From: an uncultured Planctomycetaceae bacterium
Lineage (GTDB): Bacteria > Planctomycetota > Planctomycetia > Pirellulales > Pirellulaceae
DNA length: 6,678 bases
Assembly (NCBI GenBank): GCA_937967755.1
Contig: CALBTA010000250.1
Span: 1 to 6,678 of the forward strand
Reading direction: 5' to 3'
Made by a program: the position numbers and the translations under genes. The notes under the pieces are model-generated. The model ran no database searches, had not been told where the DNA came from, and saw nothing but the letters and a program-made list of their open reading frames with translations. Every line of letters starts with the position of its first letter. The first letter of the stretch is position 1. Below, piece by piece: positions 1 through 4,928 of the stretch.

Positions 1-1427
1 TTACGAATCACCAGATCGCAAAGTACGATCGTGAAACCGGCAAGCGGTTGGCGGCCAGCGAAGGGGATGCGCAGCACCTTAACAGCGGGTTCTTGTGGCA
101 AGGGCGGTTGCTCTGCGCCCATTCGAATTACCCGCGCGTGCCGGAGCGCAGTGAGATCAAGTCGCTCGATCTGAAGACGATGCGGCTAACAACATTCAAA
201 GACTTCGGCAACCACGGCGGCAGCCTGACCTGGGTTGTGCGTTACGAAAAACATTGGTGGTGCAACTTTGCGTACTACGGCGCGAAGAACGGGCGAACCT
301 ATCTGGCCAAGTTCGACGAGGATTGGAACGAGGTTTCGCGGTGGACTTATCCGGAAGAAGTTATCAGCAAACTCGGGCGGTACAGTTTGTCCGGCGGGAT
401 TTGGGATGGTAATTCGCTGCTGGTGACCGGTCACGATGATCCGGTCGCCTTCCGCCTGCGGCTGCCGCAAGACGGTAACGTACTGACGTTCATCGAACGG
501 GTCGCCGTGCCCTTCACCGGGCAAGGGTTCGCCCACGACCCGCGGACGGGCGGCCTCGTCGGCATCAATCGGGCAAACCGGCAGATTGTAATCGCCGCGC
601 CGACCGCGAACCTGATCTGTTGCGGGGCCGACGAGGTCTTCATCATCGACCCGGCCGACCCTGGGCGAAAGATCTGGTCCTGGCGGGCGAAAGGTTCCGC
701 GTCGATGCACGAATCGTGTTGCGCGAAGTTCCGTTCGACGGACGAGTGCAAACCATACGCGGGCGACTTGCTGCTGGTCACCTCGTCGTCCGGCGGCGTC
801 GCCCTCATCCAGCGGGCGACCAAGAAGTGCCTCTTCCTTGCCGAAAGCCGCAACGCCCACAGCGCTTGCCTGTTGCCGCAGGATCAGATCGCCGTGGCTT
901 CGAGCTACGGCGGAGACAAAGTCGAATTCTACGACCGGCAAGCCGCCGACAAGCCGGCAGCCGCGCAGCAGTCGATTCCTTTGAAAGGTGCCCACGGGAC
1001 CGTGTGGGACGCGAAGCGTAAGTGCCTTTGGGCGCTGGGCGGCGACGAACTGCTGCGCCTCGTTGCGAACGGGCGGGCGGCCATCGATCAGCGCTGGTCC
1101 GTCGCGGCCCGGCACCGTTTGCCCACGCCCGGCGGGCACGATCTTTCGCCTGCGGGCGATGGCGTGCGGCTGCTGGTCACTTCCAACACGCAAGTTCTGC
1201 TGTTCGACCGCGATGAACCATCGTTTCAAGTCCACAAGCAATTCGGCGATGCCGCCAAGGTGAAATCAATCACCGTTCATCCACGAACGAAGAAAATCGT
1301 CTACCACCAGGCCAGCAAAGAACATTGGTGGAGCGACACGATCCGCTTCGACCAACGAGACCCGATTCGCCTGGAGGGCGAACGGTTGTACAAAGTCCGC
1401 TGGGATCAGCCGGAAGAACTTCCGTAA
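1..1427 (+). CDS. Two-domain beta-propeller protein, 5' partial: planctomycete propeller domain fused to DUF6528
   Basis: The frame is open from base 3 to the TAA at 1425-1427, giving 474 visible residues, and the true start lies upstream. A TTG at 48 could be read as a start, but the preceding codons (TNHQIAKYDRETGKR) continue the fold, so it is internal. Residues 1 to about 197 resemble a planctomycete propeller family: NHQI.KYD..TG, HLNSG, CAHSNYP, HGGSLTW, HWW at 84-86, SGG.WD, VTGHD and GINR. Residues 204-474 match DUF6528 as I remember it: LICCGADEVF, FRSTDECKP at 243-251, TSSSGGVALI, NAHSACLLP, GGHDLSP, LLFDRD and the terminal HWWSD at 441-445. The linker IAAPTAN joins the two. No catalytic motif is visible, so a binding or scaffold role is an inference. 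The gene converges on the minus-strand gene ending at 1445. The DUF6528 half is the surer call. No search was run. Confidence 0.72.
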   Translation, partial: TNHQIAKYDRETGKRLAASEGDAQHLNSGFLWQGRLLCAHSNYPRVPERSEIKSLDLKTMRLTTFKDFGNHGGSLTWVVRYEKHWWCNFAYYGAKNGRTYLAKFDEDWNEVSRWTYPEEVISKLGRYSLSGGIWDGNSLLVTGHDDPVAFRLRLPQDGNVLTFIERVAVPFTGQGFAHDPRTGGLVGINRANRQIVIAAPTANLICCGADEVFIIDPADPGRKIWSWRAKGSASMHESCCAKFRSTDECKPYAGDLLLVTSSSGGVALIQRATKKCLFLAESRNAHSACLLPQDQIAVASSYGGDKVEFYDRQAADKPAAAQQSIPLKGAHGTVWDAKRKCLWALGGDELLRLVANGRAAIDQRWSVAARHRLPTPGGHDLSPAGDGVRLLVTSNTQVLLFDRDEPSFQVHKQFGDAAKVKSITVHPRTKKIVYHQASKEHWWSDTIRFDQRDPIRLEGERLYKVRWDQPEELP

Positions 1428-1444
1428 CGCGCTATCGAACTCCA

Positions 1445-2098
1445 TCAGCGCACGCCGCCACCTTGAGCGGGCGGCTTCAACAAATCGCGGCCTAAGAATT
1501 TCGGCTGGTCGCGGCTGAAAAATTGCAGGCCCTCGGGCGTTCGCGGCCGGTAGGTGACCGCGGCCCGGGCGTATTTCGTTTGGGCCAGTTGCAATGCCTG
1601 CTGGGCCTTCGCCGGATCGTCTTGCCGGGCGACCAGCCCCCAATCGTAGTTGGCATCAGGGTGCTGATGGGCGTGCCGGGCGAACTCAACGACCAGATCA
1701 ACCGCCGCGGGTTTGCCGTCGGTCATTTCAACCTGATAGATCACTTCCAGCCAACGCCCGTTGGGCAAACGCTTCGCCCCCGGCGGCAGCGGCGTGCGGT
1801 TGGGAATGGTCGCGGCGAGGGCTTTGCTGAAAACCAGGATGAACTGGTTTCCATCTTCGCCGCCTAGCTTTTTGGCGATCTGCTGGCGCAGCGCCAACTC
1901 GGCTTGTTCGACCGCATCGGGCTGTGGTTTTTCAACAGCACCTTCGCCCTCGGCCGCTGCCGCACCGGCATCCGCCTCGCCGAACGCCTCGCCCGGTTTG
2001 GGAAAGCCTTGCGCGTGGGCAGTTTGTCCCAATGCCAGCCAGGCAAGAACCAACGCGAGGAGATATCCCGTCAGCAGTGAAACGCGCCGTGCGGTCAT
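1445..2098 (-). CDS. Small secreted protein of unknown function (217 aa)
   Basis: I do not recognise this family. I chose the ATG at 2098 because it starts a classical signal peptide: MTARR, then a hydrophobic stretch (residues 6-24), then a probable cleavage site AHA|Q after residue 29. It also has an AGGA ribosome binding site 9 nt upstream. The frame stays open to a GTG at 2170, but that extension is translated from a palindromic repeat and would bury the signal peptide. The mature protein has a low-complexity Ala/Glu/Gly stretch (about 40-60), a likely helix (about 62-78), and a mixed region with GNQFILVFS and a strand-like WLEVIYQVEM. A possible helix around 162-180 (DPAKAQQALQLAQTKYARAA) follows. 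It has no cysteine and no recognised catalytic motif. It is probably periplasmic. It lies 113 bp after the lipoprotein gene on the same strand and may be co-transcribed, although the repeat pair separates them. Confidence 0.8.
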   Translation of the reverse strand: MTARRVSLLTGYLLALVLAWLALGQTAHAQGFPKPGEAFGEADAGAAAAEGEGAVEKPQPDAVEQAELALRQQIAKKLGGEDGNQFILVFSKALAATIPNRTPLPPGAKRLPNGRWLEVIYQVEMTDGKPAAVDLVVEFARHAHQHPDANYDWGLVARQDDPAKAQQALQLAQTKYARAAVTYRPRTPEGLQFFSRDQPKFLGRDLLKPPAQGGGVR

Positions 2099-2107
2099 TC
2101 GTTTCGT

Positions 2108-2111
2108 TCCT
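2108..2111 (-). promoter_or_regulatory. Ribosome binding site (AGGA) setting the start at 2098
   Basis: On the minus strand AGGA lies 9 nt before the ATG at 2098, within CTCAGGAACGAAACGA. It supports this start over the in-frame GTG at 2170, which sits beyond a palindromic repeat and would place the signal peptide inside the protein. Confidence 0.55.
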
Positions 2112-2128
2112 GAGACTGTTTGAAAATG

Positions 2129-2156
2129 GTAGTAGGCACGCTCCGCGTGCCGTAAC
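2129..2156 (+). repeat. Palindromic REP-like element, copy 1
   Basis: The plus strand reads GTAGTA, then stem GGCACGC (2135-2141), loop TCC, stem GCGTGCC (2145-2151), then GTAAC. The 7-bp stem is perfect. Copy 2 at 2183-2210 is the same element in the opposite orientation. I recall GTAG.AGGCAC...GTGCCGT units as frequent in planctomycete intergenic DNA, but this was not searched. The hairpin lies 36 nt upstream of the start at 2098, so it may fall in that gene's leader. Confidence 0.75.
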
Positions 2157-2182
2157 GGAGTCTTGATCACGGATGGATTCGG

Positions 2183-2210
2183 CGGACGGCACAGGGACTG
2201 TGCCTGCTAC
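2183..2210 (-). repeat. Palindromic REP-like element, copy 2 (inverted relative to copy 1)
   Basis: Read on the minus strand: GTAGCA, stem GGCACAG, loop TCC, stem CTGTGCC, then GTCCG. On the plus strand the stems are 2188-2194 and 2198-2204. The flanks, loop and outer stem pairs match copy 1, while two inner pairs differ in a compensatory way (GC/GC against AG/CT). It begins just after the TAA stop (2212-2214) of the lipoprotein gene. There is no U-tract, so it is not a standard intrinsic terminator, but it could protect the 3' end of that message. Confidence 0.75.
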
Positions 2211-2211
2211 T

Positions 2212-2820
2212 TTATGGATGACGCTGCATGAAATCGCGCATGTTGCGGTGCTGCGGCGTGACGTACGGCTGGATATTCTCGTCCCCGCAAAACGGGCACT
2301 TCGGCGACGCCTCGTCTTTGGGAAGCGGAAACAGCGCCGCGTTGTCAATTTCCTTCACGCGCGAGCATTCGCGGTTAACGCACTGCCCAATCCCGTGCGC
2401 CGCTTCGCCATCGTTGATTTCCGAATGGGTAAACGGCAGCGCCGGCGGCCCGCAGTGGATCACCACTTGGCGAGTTTCGTTGGTCATTAGGGCAAACGGC
2501 AGCACGTCTTCGGTCAGCGGTTGGCTTTCGTCAAAATCCAACCGGTAGGTGCTGACGTCGAACTCGTACTCAGGCTGGCTGACCGCATCGCCTTCGACGA
2601 TCCACACGACCGGATCGTCGGCTGCAATCGGCTTGCCGTCGATGCCCGTCGGCGGACCTTCATACAACTCGGGCTTCAAATGCCCCACGAAGTGACCCTC
2701 GGGCGTGACGAAATGACGGTTGTGCGAAGGCGGAGCGACAGGCTCCGATCCGCAACCGCCGAGCAATAGGGCGAAAATCACCCCGGCCAACAGCATCCCG
2801 CGAAATGAAACGCTCGCCAT
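2212..2820 (-). CDS. Exported lipoprotein with zinc-ribbon-like cysteines (202 aa)
   Basis: I do not recognise a named family. The N-terminus is a lipoprotein signal: MASVSFR, a hydrophobic core (8-20) and lipobox LGGC with the acylated cysteine at C23, so the protein should be membrane-anchored. Apart from C23 the cysteines are C123 (IHC), C147 and C152 (CVNREC), and C175 and C178 (CPFCGDENI). The last four resemble a zinc ribbon (C-x4-C ... C-x2-C), with C123 and several histidines nearby. Metal binding is an inference. The N-terminal third contains HFVTPEGHFVGHLKPELYEG and a Pro-rich stretch. The start is supported by AGGG 5 nt upstream. The gene begins 28 bp after the pseudopilin stop, so the two very probably share one transcript. 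In planctomycetes, pilin-like genes are often followed by a small lipoprotein gene, and this pair fits that pattern. Confidence 0.85.
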   Translation of the reverse strand: MASVSFRGMLLAGVIFALLLGGCGSEPVAPPSHNRHFVTPEGHFVGHLKPELYEGPPTGIDGKPIAADDPVVWIVEGDAVSQPEYEFDVSTYRLDFDESQPLTEDVLPFALMTNETRQVVIHCGPPALPFTHSEINDGEAAHGIGQCVNRECSRVKEIDNAALFPLPKDEASPKCPFCGDENIQPYVTPQHRNMRDFMQRHP

Positions 2821-2825
2821 GATTG

Positions 2826-2829
2826 CCCT
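2826..2829 (-). promoter_or_regulatory. Ribosome binding site (AGGG) for the lipoprotein gene
   Basis: Minus-strand AGGG lies 5 nt before the ATG at 2820, inside the 28-bp gap after the pseudopilin stop. This arrangement fits translation from a shared message. Confidence 0.5.
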
Positions 2830-2848
2830 ATTAACTTCCCACTGAAGT

Positions 2849-3877
2849 TTAGTTGCCCGCGCAACCGGCGGCGCCGGGGATGACGATATTCCGCACAGCG
2901 GGATCCATGGCGTGAAACATCTGATGCAATTCAGGCACGGGGTTTCCGCCTGGATCGTGGATGCTGAAGTTGTACGAGTGGTACGTGTTGCTCCGCAGGC
3001 TCATTTGAATATCGCCGTTGGACAACCGCTCCAGAATCACGTGCGCGTCCCAATCGAAATCAGTCGCGTCTTCAATCCACACCTCGTAACGATCCGGTGT
3101 ATCGGCCACCAGCAGCACGCGCGACCGGCTTTCGCCCGGCACGATGTAACCCGCCTCCAACGGCAGGTGCAGGCCATTGTTGTTGACGTGGAAGGCGTAG
3201 CCCAAAACTTCCGGGAAGCCGTAATCGTCGTCGTAACAATCGTCCTTTTGGCCCGGGCCGCGGGTCGGAACCCACTTTTCGTTGTAGTTGGTGTCGTCCT
3301 CGGAATCCTCGCCGTTTTCGCTTTCGCCACTGTGGCCCGACGGTGGGCAAGGCGAAGTTTCATCGGGGCGAACCGAAGCAACGTGCCCATCGCCGTAGAC
3401 CGCGTTGGCCGTTCCCATGTGGCGGAAGGCGGCGTTGGCATTCCACTCTTCACAGCGCTGCGTCGCAGAGTAACCGACGATATCGGCGCTGGCGGTCTTG
3501 TAATCCATCACCAAAATTCGGCCCGCGTCGTCCGGCGTGAAGAAATGGGCCTTGTTGTTCATGCCGTAACTTTCCTCGCCCACTTCCACGTTGGGGCAAT
3601 TCAGCATGCTGCTTTGATTCTCCATGAACGGCTTCAGCACAGCGGTCCAATTCGACGAACGGACTTCCACGTTCTGCGACTGTGCATGCTTGAACGCCAT
3701 GCCGAATTGGCGAAGGTTGTTCTTGCACGTAACATTGCGGGCCGAGCCACGGGCCATCTGCACCGCCGGCAGCAGCAGAGCCATTAAGATGCCGATGATG
3801 GTGATCACCACCAACAATTCCACCAATGTAAACGCAGTCCGATCGACACGATTGAAGCGACGGCGCGAATGAGCCAT
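2849..3877 (-). CDS. Type IV pilin-like (pseudopilin) protein with H-X9-DG motif and long C-terminal extension (342 aa)
   Basis: The N-terminus carries a prepilin leader. [15 protein letters not shown] is followed by FTLVELLVV, with predicted cleavage A15|F16, glutamate E20 (mature position 5) and a hydrophobic helix to about residue 40. [11 protein letters not shown] follows, as in planctomycete DUF1559-like proteins. H153 and D163-G164 form the H-X9-DG motif known as a prepilin-processing-associated signature. That motif normally lies near the C-terminus, but here about 178 residues follow. They comprise an acidic linker (about 182-202), a DDDYGF patch and a mixed region to the end. The start at 3877 gives a leader of normal length and has GGGGGA 4 nt upstream; an ATG at 3964 would add 29 residues before it. 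The protein should be processed by a prepilin peptidase and exposed outside the inner membrane. It is probably co-transcribed with the lipoprotein gene downstream. The exact role of this family is unknown. Confidence 0.88.
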   Translation of the reverse strand: MAHSRRRFNRVDRTAFTLVELLVVITIIGILMALLLPAVQMARGSARNVTCKNNLRQFGMAFKHAQSQNVEVRSSNWTAVLKPFMENQSSMLNCPNVEVGEESYGMNNKAHFFTPDDAGRILVMDYKTASADIVGYSATQRCEEWNANAAFRHMGTANAVYGDGHVASVRPDETSPCPPSGHSGESENGEDSEDDTNYNEKWVPTRGPGQKDDCYDDDYGFPEVLGYAFHVNNNGLHLPLEAGYIVPGESRSRVLLVADTPDRYEVWIEDATDFDWDAHVILERLSNGDIQMSLRSNTYHSYNFSIHDPGGNPVPELHQMFHAMDPAVRNIVIPGAAGCAGN

Positions 3878-3881
3878 AGCA

Positions 3882-3887
3882 TCCCCC
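3882..3887 (-). promoter_or_regulatory. Weak ribosome binding site (GGGGGA) for the pseudopilin start at 3877
   Basis: Minus-strand GGGGGA ends 4 nt before the ATG. The spacing is short and the core is not canonical, so the start choice rests mainly on the prepilin leader length. Confidence 0.35.
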
Positions 3888-3931
3888 GAAATGAAGAGAG
3901 AAGTTTGGGATCGTTCAATGGCGAGCGAATG

Positions 3932-3975
3932 CTCAGCAATTGCCCCGAGATATTCAGCGTTCACTCAGCATTTGC
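3932..3975. repeat. Imperfect 12-bp direct repeat upstream of the pseudopilin gene
   Basis: CTCAGCAATTGC (3932-3943) and CTCAGCATTTGC (3964-3975) differ at one base and start 32 bp apart, close to three helical turns. They lie in the 167-bp spacer between the DUF1080 stop and the pseudopilin start, 55-98 bp upstream of the latter. A tandem operator is possible, but chance is not excluded. I see no clear terminator or convincing -35/-10 pair in this spacer. Confidence 0.3.
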
Positions 3976-4044
3976 TCACCGGCATCGTAACCCGATCAAC
4001 GCCCGCCGATCAAGCGATTTCGGTGAAGAAAACGGAAAAAAGCA

Positions 4045-4734
4045 TCACTCCTTGGCGTCTTCTTGTTCGACCTTACGCTGCTCGGCTTCTCTTCGCGGAG
4101 CTTCCAGCCGCGTCAGGGTGATATTACGAAGCTCGCTCGACGTATGCCAGTTGCCGATGCCGAAGGGGCGGAGCGGTTCTTGCTCCCACCAGATGTCGAA
4201 CTTCTTGTCTTCGCGGTCGAGGTTGATGATCCGCTCTTTGTCGATCCATACTTGAATCTTCTCTTCGGTCACGCGCAAGCGGATCGTGTACCACTGGCCG
4301 TTCTTGAACTCGGTGAAGCCGGTCGTTTCATTCTCATCCGCGTTGAAGTCGTCAACGTTCGAAAGCCCCGTCGTCCCTCCGCCCCAGCCACCGCAAATGA
4401 ACGTGCAGTACTGCCGGCCCACGGGAAACGTCATGCCGCAGAAGAAATCGCTGCCGTCGGTCCGCCGAGCCTGAAGCGAGACTTCGTAATTCGTCCGCGG
4501 GAAGTCGTCCTTGCCGTAGACGATGCCCGTGGCGGTCAGCCCTTGCGGCATGACGATCGCGCCGTTGTTCACCGCCACTTCGCCCGGCTTTTCATAGGAA
4601 TTCTTATCCGCCACCCGCCAGCCAGCGAGCGTCTTGCCGTCAAACAGCGGCGCAGGTTTCGGCGGTTCCGCGATGGCCATGCCCGTTGCGTAACAAGCAA
4701 GCAGAATCGAACAAGCAAATCGGTGCAGGTACAT
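4045..4734 (-). CDS. Exported DUF1080 / 3-keto-disaccharide hydrolase family protein (229 aa)
   Basis: The family signature LFDGKTLAGWR is at residues 30-40. It is followed by a concanavalin-like beta-sandwich pattern: NNGAIVMPQ, TNYEVSLQARR, DFFCGMTFPVG, FICGGWGGG (113-121), FKNGQWYTIRLRV (143-155), IQVWIDKERIINL (160-172) and the closing FGIGNWHTSSELRNITLTRL (191-210). Some DUF1080 members hydrolyse 3-keto-glycosides, but I cannot tell whether this one is catalytic. The signal peptide is residues 1-22 with likely cleavage AIA|E. An LLAC at 11-14 faintly resembles a lipobox but sits too early and has a poor -2 residue. The C-terminus (213-229) is a charged Glu/Lys/Arg tail. C100, C110 and C114 cluster in the GGWGGG region. 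The length is typical for a single-domain member. The gene is divergent from the sulfatase across a 194-bp spacer, which suggests a shared role in glycan use. Confidence 0.87.
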   Translation of the reverse strand: MYLHRFACSILLACYATGMAIAEPPKPAPLFDGKTLAGWRVADKNSYEKPGEVAVNNGAIVMPQGLTATGIVYGKDDFPRTNYEVSLQARRTDGSDFFCGMTFPVGRQYCTFICGGWGGGTTGLSNVDDFNADENETTGFTEFKNGQWYTIRLRVTEEKIQVWIDKERIINLDREDKKFDIWWEQEPLRPFGIGNWHTSSELRNITLTRLEAPRREAEQRKVEQEDAKE

Positions 4735-4772
4735 GGTAATCTCGTCAATAAGCGAATTCGAAGGGTGATTGG

Positions 4773-4780
4773 GTTATAGT
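4773..4780. promoter_or_regulatory. Possible overlapping divergent -10 elements
   Basis: GTTATAGT holds TATAGT on the plus strand (4775-4780) and TATAAC on the minus strand (4778-4773). Each matches TATAAT at five of six positions. The minus element would give the DUF1080 gene a leader of about 30 nt. The plus element would give the sulfatase a leader of about 140 nt containing the 4812-4887 dyad. No good -35 hexamer is present on either side, so this is tentative. Confidence 0.25.
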
Positions 4781-4811
4781 GTAGCAGACACGAAATTCAG
4801 AACATTTCATG

Positions 4812-4887
4812 GGAACGCTAATGGTCGCTAATTGACGCTAATCTCTCTTAACTTTTGTTAGCGCAGATTAGCGAGGATTAGTGTTCC
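4812..4887. repeat. 76-bp dyad with three 10-bp-phased CGCTAAT units per arm
   Basis: On the plus strand CGCTAAT occurs at 4816-4822, 4826-4832 and 4836-4842, exactly 10 bp apart. Read on the minus strand the other arm has CACTAAT (4882-4876), CGCTAAT (4872-4866) and CGCTAAC (4862-4856), again 10 bp apart. The arms pair 4812-4842 with 4887-4857 around a 14-nt centre. Of 31 positions, 24 are Watson-Crick, 3 are G-T and 4 are mismatches. The mismatches fall only in the variable 3-bp spacers between units. The element ends 41 bp before the sulfatase ATG at 4929. It could be an RNA hairpin in the leader, a multi-site operator or a mobile palindromic repeat. Confidence 0.85.
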
Positions 4888-4913
4888 TGTTCGACAAACC
4901 AGATTCGACTTTT

Positions 4914-4920
4914 GAAGGAG
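4914..4920 (+). promoter_or_regulatory. Strong ribosome binding site (GAAGGAG) setting the sulfatase start at 4929
   Basis: GAAGGAG lies 8 nt before the ATG at 4929. It rules against the in-frame GTG at 4881, which lies inside the dyad, and against the GTG at 4923, which is only 2 nt from this site. Confidence 0.8.
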
Positions 4921-4928
4921 TAGTGAAA

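Noticed and set aside
186..1241. A 351-codon open frame on the minus strand opposite the propeller gene
   Set aside because: Its translation is rich in Arg, Pro and Gly with no recognisable domain, and it lies wholly antisense to a frame with clear family motifs. Codon-bias shadow.
247..1333. An 11-bp repeat AACATTGGTGG at both ends of the propeller gene (encoding HWW at residues 84 and 441)
   Set aside because: As I recall, each HWW is a conserved motif of its own domain family, and the shared DNA follows from limited codon choice (Trp has one codon). It is not evidence of duplication.
2912..3787. A 291-codon plus-strand frame opposite the pseudopilin
   Set aside because: It is antisense to a well-supported pilin-like gene. 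Its Val/Arg/His-rich composition is typical of a complementary-strand shadow.
4031..4046. A T-run after the DUF1080 stop (minus strand) as an intrinsic terminator
   Set aside because: No stable hairpin precedes the run.
4063..4779. A 238-codon plus-strand frame opposite the DUF1080 gene
   Set aside because: The opposite strand carries the complete DUF1080 signature and signal peptide. This frame shows no domain of its own.
4816..4882. A CRISPR-like array of CGCTAAT units
   Set aside because: The units are 7 bp with 3-bp spacers and change orientation at the centre, which is a dyad and not a CRISPR array.
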